Shown here: positions 44,648-53,246 of the stretch, in pieces
Layout: every line of letters starts with the position of its first letter
How positions within the stretch are numbered: the first letter of the stretch is position 1
Program-made: the position numbers and the translations under genes
The notes under the pieces: generated by a model
What the model was told of the DNA's origin: nothing
Seen by the model: only the letters and a program-made list of their open reading frames with translations
The model's database searches: none
Origin: Gloeothece verrucosa PCC 7822
Lineage (GTDB): Bacteria > Cyanobacteriota > Cyanobacteriia > Cyanobacteriales > Microcystaceae
DNA: 64,000 bases
Direction of reading: 5' to 3'
Assembly: GCF_000147335.1 (NCBI RefSeq)
Contig: NC_014501.1
Location: 5,200,501-5,264,500 of the forward strand

Positions 44648-45409
44648 ATGACCCATCGTCGAATTGTTATAGGTGACGTTCATGGACACTACGATACTCT
44701 GATCGCCTTATTAGATGCGATCGCCCCTGCAAGCGATGACCCGATTTATTTTTTGGGAGACCTCGTTGATCGCGGGCCCGAAAGTGCTAAAGTGGTGGAT
44801 TTCGTCCGTGAGAATAAATATCGCTGTTTGCTAGGGAACCATGAGCAGATGTTGCTTGATGTTTTAGTGAGACGACGTATTTCTAGCGAAATGTTTCAAA
44901 GTTGGCTCCACAGTGGCGGTTATTCTACTTTATTGAGTTATAAACATAACATACCCCAAGAACATCTCGATTGGCTGAAAAAGTTGCCTCACTATCTTGA
45001 CTTAGGGGATGTTTGGTTAGTTCATGCAGGAGTTGATCCCAAACTGTCGTTGGAAGACCAAACAGAGGAGCAGTTTTGTTGGATTAGAGATCAATTTCAC
45101 AGCACCACTAAACCCTATTTTCCCGATAAGCTAATTATTGTAGGTCATACCATTACCTTCACCTTTCCTCAAGTGCAACCCGGCCATTTAGTCTCAGGAG
45201 TGGGATGGTTAGACATTGATACAGGAGCCTATCACCCTAAGAGCGGCTGGTTAACAGGGCTTGAGCTAACTAACAAAATAGTTTATCAAGTCAATAGCCA
45301 AACCCGTGCCTTTCGCAAAATGCCGCTAGAGGAAATTGTCACACCCATTGATCCCACTAAGATTTATCAAAAACGTCTTAAAACATTAACTTCCACATCC
45401 CCCGACTGA
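44648..45409 (+). CDS. PPP-type serine/threonine metallophosphatase
   Basis: 253 residues from ATG 44648, with AAGGGA before it; a TTG at 44630 gives a longer reading. RIVIGDVHGHYDTL (GDVHG), YFLGDLVDRGP (GDxVDRG), LLGNHEQML (GNHE) and WLVHAGVD are the metal-binding motifs of PPP phosphatases. Resembles bacterial PrpA/PrpB-like enzymes. Substrate unknown. Confidence 0.92.
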   Translation: MTHRRIVIGDVHGHYDTLIALLDAIAPASDDPIYFLGDLVDRGPESAKVVDFVRENKYRCLLGNHEQMLLDVLVRRRISSEMFQSWLHSGGYSTLLSYKHNIPQEHLDWLKKLPHYLDLGDVWLVHAGVDPKLSLEDQTEEQFCWIRDQFHSTTKPYFPDKLIIVGHTITFTFPQVQPGHLVSGVGWLDIDTGAYHPKSGWLTGLELTNKIVYQVNSQTRAFRKMPLEEIVTPIDPTKIYQKRLKTLTSTSPD

Positions 45410-45765
45410 ATCTTTCCACAAGCCCTCCAGACTACTACTACAGTAGTAGAACAGGAACATTGCCAAGGGATTGATCTATTCCTAAAGATTAATTTTTTCT
45501 GATCTTTTAGATAAAGGTAGACACATAGCAGAAATTTTGTTATATAGTTATAGACAAAGATTCGGTGTGAGGAGAAATGTAGAAAAGCGTTTGGGGTCGA
45601 AACACGGCAAGACTCCCAGGCGCTTTTCTCATTAAAAGATTGAACTTAAATCAGATTTTTAAGCTGTTGTCCATTTAAACTGGATATTATGATCTTAGGA
45701 AACAAACCCTAAAACTCTTCCCCCTACACCCCGCTACAAAGAACAAATTAAATGCGTGACAGCTT
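45410..45765. other. 356-bp spacer with a candidate small RNA
   Basis: No ORF. Contains the double-stem structure at 45581-45629, with -10-like TATAGA/TATATA boxes near 45541-45553. The rest is AT-rich. Confidence 0.5.
45558..45640 (+). ncRNA. candidate small RNA (Yfr2/cyano-1-like hairpin)
   Basis: A 9-bp outer stem AGAAAAGCG/CGCTTTTCT (45581-45589 with 45621-45629) encloses a 6-bp inner stem GGGGTC/GACTCC (one G-U), with loop GAAACACGGCAA. The outer stem plus following ATTAAAA looks like a terminator. A GAAACA loop is the hallmark I recall for the Yfr2 family. Not proven; the ends are estimates. Confidence 0.45.
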
Positions 45766-46437
45766 ATGTGTGGACGATTTACTTTAACTCACTCAGCCGC
45801 TACTATTGGTGATAATTTTAATTTACCTTTAGCGCTTGAACTAAATCCTCGCTATAATCTCGCCCCAACTCAACCAGTATTAACGATGGTTCAAGAGCTT
45901 AATTCACCTCGAGAGTGGAAAAAAATGCGCTGGGGTTTAATTCCCAGTTGGGCCAAAGATCTAAAAATCGGTAATCGCTTGATTAATGCTAGAGCAGAAA
46001 CTGTATCGGAAAAACCCTCTTTCAAGAGCGCTTTTAAACATAGACGTTGCCTGATTATTGCTGATGGGTTTTATGAATGGAAAAAAGAAGGAGCATCTAA
46101 GCAACCCTATTATTTCCAAACTTTAGAGGCTCAACCCTTCGCTTTTGCTGGACTGTGGGAAACCTGGAAGTCACCAGCCGCAGAGTTAATCATTTCTTGT
46201 ACGATTATTACCACCACAGCGAATGATTTAGTACAGCCGATTCATGAGCGGATGCCGGTTATTTTGCCTAAAAAAAGTTATGATCAATGGCTAGACCCAA
46301 CCCTTACTGATTTAGAGGAACTTCAATCTGTCTTAAAGCCATTTTCGAGTCAGGAAATGAAAGCCGCTCCTGTTAGTAATTTAGTTAATAATCCGTCTTT
46401 TGATAATAAGGATTGTATTCAGACTATTGCTCTCTAG
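45766..46437 (+). CDS. YedK/HMCES-type abasic-site peptidase-like protein
   Basis: 223 residues starting MCGRFTLT; Cys2 after Met removal is the catalytic residue that bonds to abasic sites. RYNLAPTQPVLTMVQ, MRWGLIPSWAKD, INARAETVSEKPSFKSAF (the conserved ARAET), FYEWKK and IHERMP are family motifs. It protects abasic DNA as a DNA-protein crosslink. Single gene in a spacer-rich zone. Confidence 0.94.
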   Translation: MCGRFTLTHSAATIGDNFNLPLALELNPRYNLAPTQPVLTMVQELNSPREWKKMRWGLIPSWAKDLKIGNRLINARAETVSEKPSFKSAFKHRRCLIIADGFYEWKKEGASKQPYYFQTLEAQPFAFAGLWETWKSPAAELIISCTIITTTANDLVQPIHERMPVILPKKSYDQWLDPTLTDLEELQSVLKPFSSQEMKAAPVSNLVNNPSFDNKDCIQTIAL

Positions 46438-46546
46438 CGCCGCTCCTAAAAATAATATATTTATGCTCTTTAAACTGCCCTCAAACAATTTTTAACTAGG
46501 GCTTATGTCACAGTATATATAATATCATAATTGGGAGATTTAAAAA

Positions 46547-46798
46547 ATGAAATAGACAGTTGAAGAAGCCGAAAAACAGCTACCCTCGATCATTAATGCT
46601 TTAGGTCTTGAGCCTCAGCTACTTTATACTGATAAGAAATTAGTAGCGGCAATTGTAGCTCCTGAGCTTTTCTGTGAATTTTTAAAGTGGCGGCAAAAAA
46701 CTTCACAAACATCTCTAGCTCAAGTCTTTAAAGAACTTCAGGAGTTATGTAGCGAAGAAAATTATAGTTTAGAAATCCCACTGCGAAGCGATGACTAG
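46547..46798 (+). pseudogene. small antitoxin-like gene with a stop at codon 3
   Basis: ATG 46547 reads MK-stop-TVEEAEKQL, then PSIINALGLEPQLLYTDKKL to a stop at 46796-46798. In the related text at 48774 the same start reads MKWTVERE with TGG, so here TGG became TAG. The rest (84 codons) is open and shows no other damage. A Phd/YefM-like antitoxin is a guess. An alternative start downstream is not obvious. Confidence 0.6.
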
Positions 46799-46842
46799 CA
46801 ATTAGTACTAAAATCTGTTTGATCCATTTTGAGTAAATACCC

Positions 46843-47661
46843 TTGGCATACGATAACATCTGCCGATTTTTAACATCTGAGTATCCATTGCCTTTTGTAC
46901 AGTGGTTGCTTAATTCTGCTGAAACAAATATTCAGGTTTTACCGACAGAATTAAGCTTAGAACCAATTCGTTCTGATGCTTTATTTCAACTACCAGAACG
47001 AGGTAGCATCCTACATTTGGAGTTTCAAACTGTTCCTAAATCAAAACCATCTCTTCCTGTGAGGATGCTGGATTATTGGTTGAGAATATATCGAAAATAC
47101 GAATGTCCCATCGAACAAGTTGTTATTTTTCTAAAACAAACGGATTCCCCTGCTGTTTATATCAATGAGCTTGCCGTTGAGAATACAAGACATCAATATA
47201 GAATTATACGCTTGTGGGAGCAAGACCCAAAGCCGCTTTTAGCTAATCCTGCACTGCTACCTTTAGCGGTTTTGGCTTCTACAGATGCACCAGAAGTTTT
47301 ATTAGAACAAGTTGCTGTAGAAATAGGTAAAATCGAAGAACCCGAACAACAGAAAAACATTACAGCTTGCATAGAAGTGTTGGCTGCCTTAAAATTCGAT
47401 AAGCAACTAATTCGTCAGTATTTTAGGGAGGAAATAAGGGAAGAGTCACCAATTTATCAAGAAATACTCGAAAAAGGTGCTAAAAAAGGTAAGTTACAAA
47501 TTTTAACTCGACAACTTTCACGGCGCTTTGGTGCAATTTCTGCTCAATTACAGGGGCGGCTTCAAGCACTGTCGATTAACCAGTTAGATGATTTAAGCGA
47601 TGCACTGTTTGACTTTTCGGAAATATCTGACTTGGCAGTTTGGTTGCAAAATCAGCAGTAA
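46843..47661 (+). CDS. Rpn/PD-(D/E)xK-like nuclease with DUF4351 tail
   Basis: 272 residues. TTG start at 46843 is the only initiator near; no ATG fits. N-terminal half is a Rpn-type recombination-promoting nuclease: RSDALFQLPERGSILHLEFQ has Asp, Glu and Gln-x of the core, then RMLDYWLRIYRKY. C-terminal ~75 residues are DUF4351 (ILTRQLSRRFG, LSINQLDDLSDALFDF). Part of its 3' end is copied twice downstream. Confidence 0.8.
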   Translation: MAYDNICRFLTSEYPLPFVQWLLNSAETNIQVLPTELSLEPIRSDALFQLPERGSILHLEFQTVPKSKPSLPVRMLDYWLRIYRKYECPIEQVVIFLKQTDSPAVYINELAVENTRHQYRIIRLWEQDPKPLLANPALLPLAVLASTDAPEVLLEQVAVEIGKIEEPEQQKNITACIEVLAALKFDKQLIRQYFREEIREESPIYQEILEKGAKKGKLQILTRQLSRRFGAISAQLQGRLQALSINQLDDLSDALFDFSEISDLAVWLQNQQ

Positions 47662-47742
47662 TCAGGAGGTTTGAAAAATGAAATGGACACTTGAAAGAGA
47701 ATTATGAATATAGGATAAAATTGATGAGTCTATCACTTGAAA
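47369..47742. repeat. 374-bp direct repeat, copy 1
   Basis: Runs from GCATAGAAGTGTTGGC in the Rpn gene through its stop to the start of the antitoxin gene (CTATCACTTGAAA). Nearly identical to 48466-48839, same length. Confidence 0.92.
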
Positions 47743-47975
47743 AAATTTTAAGCGAGATTGAGCAACTGACTCCAGAAGAACAATTGACGGTGATGGGACA
47801 TTTGGTGGAGCATATAAAAAAGCATATCAACCAAGCTCAATCAAAACGCAAGTGGAGCGATTTGAAGGGTATGGCTCCCTATCCGCTATTAGGCGAGGAT
47901 GCTCAGGAATGGGTTTCGCGGACTCGACAAGAAGGAGATGAGCATCGAGAACGGTTGTTGCGAGGAGAAGAATGA
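47724..47975 (+). CDS. VapB-like antitoxin
   Basis: 83 residues from ATG 47724 (MSLSLEKILSEIEQLTPEEQ). The frame begins at 47691 with a spare ATG that I regard as non-coding. The first ~30 residues form a helix of the kind seen in VapB/DUF2281-like antitoxins; the tail ends RERLLRGEE. The PIN toxin gene follows with a 4-bp overlap (ATGA type), so they form an operon. Confidence 0.75.
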   Translation: MSLSLEKILSEIEQLTPEEQLTVMGHLVEHIKKHINQAQSKRKWSDLKGMAPYPLLGEDAQEWVSRTRQEGDEHRERLLRGEE

Positions 47976-48421
47976 GGATTAGTGATGCTTTAGTGAATGT
48001 TTCTCGCTTGTTTCTCGATACAGCACCCGTAATTTATTTTATAGAACGCAATCCGCAGTTTGTGGATTTAGTCGATCCAATTTTTGAACGATTGGAAGCT
48101 GACATTACAGCAGTGGTATCTGGGATAACGTTATCAGAGTGTTTGGTAGGTGCTATACGTCTGGGGTTAGCTGACTTAGAGCAAGCTTTTGTGGATGTGT
48201 TGCAGCAAGAACAAGTGGTTTTTGTGGATATTAATGCCGCTATTGCGCGAGAAGCGGCAAGACTTCGGGTTCGTTATAACCTTCAGTTACCCGATGCGTT
48301 GCAGGTGGCGGCGGCTTTAATGGCTGGTTGTGAGGCGTTTTTAACGAATGATGCGGCTTTGAAGCGAGTGACGGAGTTGAGGGTTTTGGTGGTGTCTGAG
48401 TTGGAAAGCGAGAACCCGTAA
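47972..48421 (+). CDS. PIN-domain toxin, VapC family
   Basis: 149 residues. FLDTAPVIYFIERNP holds the first Asp, ITLSECLVGAI the Glu, and QLPDALQVAAALMAGCEAFL the later Asp set (PDALQ and TNDAAL). RNase-like nuclease, tRNA or mRNA as probable target. 4-bp overlap with the antitoxin. The 3' end lies 45 bp before a copy of the DUF4351 repeat. Confidence 0.87.
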   Translation: MRISDALVNVSRLFLDTAPVIYFIERNPQFVDLVDPIFERLEADITAVVSGITLSECLVGAIRLGLADLEQAFVDVLQQEQVVFVDINAAIAREAARLRVRYNLQLPDALQVAAALMAGCEAFLTNDAALKRVTELRVLVVSELESENP

Positions 48422-48465
48422 TGATGCAGGAGCGATCGCTTAAACTGGTGGTGAAAGTGGTTTTT

Positions 48466-48839
48466 GCATAGAAGTGTTGGCTGCCTTAAAATTCGATAAG
48501 CAACTAATTCGCCAGTATTTTAGGGAGGAAATAAGGGAAGAGTCACCAATTTATCAACAAATACTCGAAAAAGGTGCTAAGAAAGGTAAGTTACAAATTT
48601 TAACTCGACAACTTTCACGGCGCTTTGGTACAATTTCTGCCCAATTACAGGGGCGGCTTCAAGCACTGTCGATTAACCAGTTAGATGATTTAAGCGATGC
48701 TTTGTTTGACTTTTCGGAAATATCTGACTTGGCAGTTTGGTTGCAAAATCAGCAGTAATCAGGAGGTTTGAACAATGAAATGGACAGTTGAAAGAGAATT
48801 ATAAATATAGGATAAAATTGATGAGTCTATCACTTGAAA
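48466..48839. repeat. 374-bp direct repeat, copy 2
   Basis: Contains a stand-alone 3' end of the Rpn/DUF4351 gene (open frame 48474-48758) and the truncated beginning of the VapB gene, MSLSLET then stop. It has no start for the Rpn part, so a fragment. Just before it, 48412-48460 resembles a piece of the Uma2 gene (GAGAACCCGTAAT and AAACTGGTGGTG). Confidence 0.92.
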
Positions 48840-48885
48840 CCTAACTTATAATCACACAGGACTTAGCATCAGGAGATTGACCCCC

Positions 48886-49491
48886 ATGACAATTATCTCC
48901 TCAAAAACACTCACTTTAGAAGATTTTCTCTTTCAATACCGACAAAATCACCGCTATGAATTAGCAGACGGAGAACTAATCGACATGGAACCCACTGGCC
49001 CTCACGAAACGGTGAGCGGCAAACTTGCCACCCAAATAGGGATTTACCTTGTTGCAGAACAACTCCCCTGGTTTATTCCTCGCACTTGTCTGATTTACCC
49101 GTTTGCAGATGCCGCGACAGTTCGTCGTCCTGATGTGGTGGTTCTCGATGAAACCGTTCTTGATCGGGAACCCCTGTGGGAACGAGAACCCGTAATTACT
49201 CTTGGACGCTCAATTAAACTGGTGGTGGAAGTCGTTAGCACCAACTGGGAAACTGACTATGCTCGCAAGGTTGAGGAATATGCACTATTGGGAATTCCTG
49301 AATATTGGATTGTGGATTATCGAGGACTAGGCGGTGTGGCATTTATTGGTAAACCCAAACAACCTACTTTCACGGTTTGTCAACTCGATGAAGATACTTA
49401 TACTCAACAACAATACCGACTAAATCAATTAATTACTTCACCGCTTTTGTCCGGTCTTCAACTTCGCTTAGATGATGTTTTGCCTCGTTAA
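48886..49491 (+). CDS. Uma2 family (DUF820) PD-(D/E)xK nuclease-like protein
   Basis: 201 residues from ATG 48886; TTG 48877 is also in frame and lies nearer AGGAG. YRQNHRYELADGELIDME, then ATVRRPDVVVLDE (Asp), IKLVVEVVSTNWETDYARKV (Glu-x-Val and following) and EYALLGIPEYWIVDY match Uma2. Very many copies exist in cyanobacteria; role unknown. Confidence 0.9.
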   Translation: MTIISSKTLTLEDFLFQYRQNHRYELADGELIDMEPTGPHETVSGKLATQIGIYLVAEQLPWFIPRTCLIYPFADAATVRRPDVVVLDETVLDREPLWEREPVITLGRSIKLVVEVVSTNWETDYARKVEEYALLGIPEYWIVDYRGLGGVAFIGKPKQPTFTVCQLDEDTYTQQQYRLNQLITSPLLSGLQLRLDDVLPR

Positions 49492-49591
49492 GGGTAAGTA
49501 GCGATCGCCGGTTTTAAACCTATCATTAGAAGTGTGTAGCCGCAAATATTGTTTGGTCTTAGGGTTAACTTTAATGAAAGTCTAGGTACTG

Positions 49592-49810
49592 ATGAGTCTA
49601 TCACTTGAAAAAATTTTAAGCGAGATTGAGCAACTGACTCCAGAAGAGCAATTGACAGTGATAGGACATTTGGTGGAGCATATAAAAAAGCATATCAACC
49701 AAGCTCAACCAAAACGCAAGTGGAGCGATTTGAAGGGTATGGCTCCCTATCCACTATTAGGCGAGGATGCTCAGGAATGGGTTTCGCGGACTCGACAAGA
49801 ATGGTATTAA
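49592..49810 (+). pseudogene. truncated second copy of the VapB antitoxin
   Basis: The first ~69 codons are almost identical to the VapB gene at 47724 (MSLSLEKILSEIEQLTPEEQ) and then end with WY-stop where the first gene has GDEHRERLL. No PIN toxin follows; a VapBC remnant. It could still act as an antitoxin. Confidence 0.75.
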
Positions 49811-49832
49811 ACTGTTGTTGGAAGTGATTTTT

Positions 49833-50125
49833 GCGTAGAAGTGTTAGCCGCCTTAAAGTTTGATCCATAACTAATTCGTCAGTATTTTAGGGAGGAACTA
49901 ATGGAAGAGTCACCAATTTATCAAGAAATACTGGAAAAAGGTGCTAAAAAAGGCAAGTTACAAATTTTAACTCGCCTACTTTCACGCCGCTTTGGTACAA
50001 TTTCTGCTCAATTACAGGGGCGGCTTCAAGCGCTATCGATTAACCAGTTAGATGATTTAAGCGATGCACTGTTTGACTTTTCGGAAATATCTGACTTGGC
50101 AGTTTGGTTGCAAAATCAGCAGTAA
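49833..50125 (+). pseudogene. third copy of the Rpn/DUF4351 3' end
   Basis: From GAAGTGTTAGCCGCC to the stop at 50125. The open frame begins at 49901 (MEESPIYQEI) and equals the DUF4351 tail; one in-frame stop lies at ~49868 (TTTGATCCATAACTA). More diverged than copies 1 and 2. Confidence 0.85.
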
Positions 50126-50295
50126 CTCGAAGTATTTACCTATGAAATAATAGGCAAGTACAGAAGAAAATGTTTAGTTATCTGTAATCGCTGGCTTTAA
50201 CTTTATCACCAAAGGTACGATCACCGTTGGAAAATGATGCGGTTTGATAAAGCTCTGAAGATTTAGGTTTTAGAACAATCAAAAGCTTAAAGATA

Positions 50296-51003
50296 TTAAC
50301 CAAATAGTTTTGACCACACCCTAAATAAACTACTTTGCCAGTTCATTGTTCGTGTGTGATTGTCGGATAATAAATTTAAGTCTGACTTTATTTTATTTTC
50401 ATATTTTGCTACTAAATCATCGTCAAGCTCATAATATGAGCGCAACATTCTTAATTCATCTTGAGCGTTGGCATTTAAAGGATATCCCTGTTCTTTGATT
50501 AGAGCTACGTAACATGATAAGTAGGCATTCAAGTTTTTTTTAAGTGTCGCAATAGGTTCAAATAATTCATTTTGAATTGTAGAAGTTTCTTCTGTTGTTA
50601 ATTCAAAACTTTCTTTGATATCTTCCAGTATTAATAATTCGGCAGGAGAAATAACGCCATCGTTATATAAAAACTCCTCAAAAAGAAGGCGATAAAACAT
50701 TAACCCTAATTCCCTGCCCATTTCCTTAATAGAATTTCCAAAGTAATTAACTACTATGATTTTTAGACGTTTATTGCCGGGATTATGGTTCACAGCTTCA
50801 AAAACTAAATTTTCAATCCATCCTTGAGAATATGCTGTTTGTACTAATTGAAAAACAATTTGTGTTAAACTATCTCCATCTGCTATAACAGTCAGATTTT
50901 TCTCTAACTTAAATCTTAAAAATTGTTGAAGTTCAAACTTATTAGGAAAAGCATCAATTAAAGCAGTTTGTATTTCTTCTAGATGTGAACCGGATAATTG
51001 CAT
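50296..51003 (-). CDS. EAD1 (effector-associated domain) protein
   Basis: 235 residues. The first ~95 match the EAD1 death-like adaptor domain: LSGSHLEEIQTALIDAFPNK, LRFKLEKNL, ESFE-like spacers and AVNHNPGNKRL. The rest (about 100-235) is helical with NDGVISPAELLILEDIKES, which looks TerB/EF-like but is not identified. EAD1 domains connect effectors in predicted bacterial conflict or immune systems. Lies 106 bp downstream of the CHAT gene, same strand. Confidence 0.75.
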   Translation of the reverse strand: MQLSGSHLEEIQTALIDAFPNKFELQQFLRFKLEKNLTVIADGDSLTQIVFQLVQTAYSQGWIENLVFEAVNHNPGNKRLKIIVVNYFGNSIKEMGRELGLMFYRLLFEEFLYNDGVISPAELLILEDIKESFELTTEETSTIQNELFEPIATLKKNLNAYLSCYVALIKEQGYPLNANAQDELRMLRSYYELDDDLVAKYENKIKSDLNLLSDNHTRTMNWQSSLFRVWSKLFG

Positions 51004-51109
51004 ATTTATTAACCTTACCTATTTTTCCAAATGATTTGAGAATTGTTAGGGATAGCGTTGAGGGTGTATGAGATAATAAAAATTTATTCTTTTTTGTCTG
51101 TTATCAGTT

Positions 51110-51652
51110 TTATTTTTTTTTAAACACTGGTATTAATTCCTGCGAAATGTGTTCCATTTCAATAGCAACCATACCTTCATCAAAAGCCCGTTGAAATACA
51201 TCTTGAGTACCATAACTTTTATAACCCAACCCATCATAAAAGCCTTGAGCAAATGCAATTGCTGCTTGATCTTTGATTGAATTGTTCATACCAATCACAT
51301 AATTAATATATTGGCTAATAGCAACCGCCGATTTTTCTGAATAACAAGTATTAAGCAAGACGCACTTAACATAATTAGTGTGTAATTTAAACAACGATGC
51401 CAACCCTTGTGGTGACACAGGTATGTTATTTTCCCCATCATCCTCTAATAACAAACTGCCATCTTTCATCCCGTGTCCACAAATATGAACGATTTGAGGC
51501 TGCTCCTCTTCAATTGTACGACGTATATCTTGAGAACGTACAGCAGTTCTCACTTCAATTTTAAATACCTCGCGCCTTGTAGCTCGTTCAATAGCTTCTC
51601 TAATTTTACGCATTTCAACATCTAGACGTAGACCTTGAGGAATAGCTGCCAA
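51110..51652 (-). CDS. minimal CHAT protease
   Basis: About 180 residues. QIVHICGHG (His60) and VLLNTCYSEK (Cys103) give the catalytic pair; INYVIGMNNSIKDQAAIAFA and FDEGMVAIEME are the C-terminal family text. The start is uncertain: TTG at 51650-51652 gives MAAIPQGLRL, but the family usually has a KKILILAAIPQG strand, and here the open frame reads DKEILAAIPQG with no ATG, so a rare start or a lost start. Followed by the EAD1 gene. Predicted effector of cell death or processing. Confidence 0.8.
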   Translation of the reverse strand: MAAIPQGLRLDVEMRKIREAIERATRREVFKIEVRTAVRSQDIRRTIEEEQPQIVHICGHGMKDGSLLLEDDGENNIPVSPQGLASLFKLHTNYVKCVLLNTCYSEKSAVAISQYINYVIGMNNSIKDQAAIAFAQGFYDGLGYKSYGTQDVFQRAFDEGMVAIEMEHISQELIPVFKKK

Positions 51653-51728
51653 AATTTCTTTGTCGCTAGCTTTATTTTTAATTTTAAAATTATCAAAATG
51701 TATTAATAATCAGTGGGTTATATTTACC

Positions 51729-51908
51729 TTATTTTTTACTTGTGAAATAAATAATTATATAAAAAATCCAATAAACAAAAATCCCTAAAATTATCCAAGA
51801 AAACCACTCCGCATTTTTACCAAAAATACGTACATAAAGTTGCTCATGTATAAATCTCACAAAATCTAACAGTTGCCTAGGATCTACTAATTTAAATAAT
51901 AAAATCAT
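51729..51908 (-). CDS. small membrane protein upstream of CHAT
   Basis: 59 residues from ATG 51908 (MILLFKLVDPRQLLDFVRFI), with AGGAAAGAG in place; an ATG at 51923 would add 5. One strong TM helix (WFSWIILGIFVYWIFYIIIY) then SKK. First gene of a minus-strand unit with CHAT and EAD1; could be the cut or pore-forming target of CHAT, a guess. Confidence 0.6.
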   Translation of the reverse strand: MILLFKLVDPRQLLDFVRFIHEQLYVRIFGKNAEWFSWIILGIFVYWIFYIIIYFTSKK

Positions 51909-52188
51909 TCTCTTTCCTATCATTATTTATCAAGTAATACCATCTGTAAATTTTAACTAAACAAGAAATTTATAAAATTGTAGTATTCGTAAAAGATGCC
52001 TCAAAAACTGTAGTTTGATTTTCAAGAATTGGTAGAAAATCGCAGCCTCTGAATTTTGATCGCTTTTCTTACATCTGTACAAATCAAAACTAAGTGGATA
52101 CTCTGAGAATAAACAAAGATCTCAACATTGTCACTATCTCAGTGTTGAGTTTTAAACCTATCAAATTGTGAGGTCGCCTACATAAAAA

Positions 52189-52824
52189 CTACAGCCGCAC
52201 AATCCCCCGATTCAGTGCCGTAACTAGCGCCTGAGTGCGATCGCCAACATCCAGCTTGCTAAAAATATTTTTGAGATGGAACCTAACGGTACTCTCAGCA
52301 ATACTTAAATCCTGACTAATCTCGGAGTTACTCTTACCCTTAGCAATCAGCCGCAACACCTCCAACTCCCGATTACTCAACGGGGAACTGCCTAGCCGCT
52401 CTGCCAACTTAGCCGCTATATTGGGCGGAATATACTTTTGACCCTTATGTACAGTGCGAATAGCTTTCAGGAGTTCATGGGGTTCAGCCCCCTTAAAAAT
52501 ATAACCCTTAGCACCGGAGCGCAGTCCACGATAGATATTCTCATCACCGTCGTAGGTACTAAACACAATAATCCGAGCCTGTTTAAACTTAGCACGGATA
52601 GCCGCGATCGCATCAGCCCCTTCCATAATAGGCATTCGCAAATCCATCAGTGTCACGTCTGGGCGATGTTGAGCGAAAAGTGTTAACGCTTCTCGCCCGT
52701 CCTCAGCTTGCGCCACTACAGTAATGTCTCGCTCACATTCGAGCAACTTTTTTAAAGCTAGTCTGAAAATAGGATGATCGTCAGCAATCAGAATGCGAAT
52801 AACATTAGGCTGGCTCATGCTCAT
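52189..52824 (-). CDS. NarL/FixJ-type response regulator
   Basis: 211 residues. Receiver: RILIADDHPIFRLAL, DVTLMDLRMPIMEG (phospho-Asp), IIVFSTYDG, YIFKGAEPHELL (Lys). LuxR-type helix-turn-helix: LSNRELEVLRLIAKGKSNSE and RFHLKNIFSKLDVGDRTQAL. DNA-binding activator, no kinase gene beside it. Confidence 0.95.
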   Translation of the reverse strand: MSMSQPNVIRILIADDHPIFRLALKKLLECERDITVVAQAEDGREALTLFAQHRPDVTLMDLRMPIMEGADAIAAIRAKFKQARIIVFSTYDGDENIYRGLRSGAKGYIFKGAEPHELLKAIRTVHKGQKYIPPNIAAKLAERLGSSPLSNRELEVLRLIAKGKSNSEISQDLSIAESTVRFHLKNIFSKLDVGDRTQALVTALNRGIVRL

Positions 52825-53042
52825 TTACCTTTCTCCGTAAGGTTTTCAGGGTTTTGAGAAATTTATTAACGAATTAATGAAATGCTTGCCAGCTAGAAGT
52901 TTTAAAATTAGTTAACATAAAAAACTATATTTTGACAATCGAAGTTTACGGACTTAAGCAAAGTCAGTAAATGCTTCTCGGGAGACTAAAATTAATACTT
53001 ATGTTCCCTGTCCTGACGAAATTCCATTAGTAAGTTATAGCA

Positions 53043-53234
53043 ACCGCCAATCCATCAGATATAAAACAAACTTATCGTAATGCCAGCATTATTGCTAATA
53101 ATCGAGTTATTTTTAACATCAAAGGTAATGACTATCGATTAATTGTTCATATTCGTTACGATATTAGTATTGTTTTTATCCGTTTTATTGGAACCCACTA
53201 AGACTATGACAAAATAGATGCAGAAACAATTTAA
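53043..53234 (+). pseudogene. broken higB-like toxin gene
   Basis: Open frame from 53043 reads NPSDIKQTYRNASIIANNRV, FNIKGNDYRLIVHIRYDISI and FIRFIGTH, then TAA (where family has Lys or Glu) and DYDKIDAETI to 53234. This matches HigB-type RelE-fold toxins. The first ~25-30 codons are missing and a nonsense codon has been gained, so it is dead. The antitoxin gene follows 12 bp later. Confidence 0.75.
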
Positions 53235-53246
53235 GGAGATGAATCA

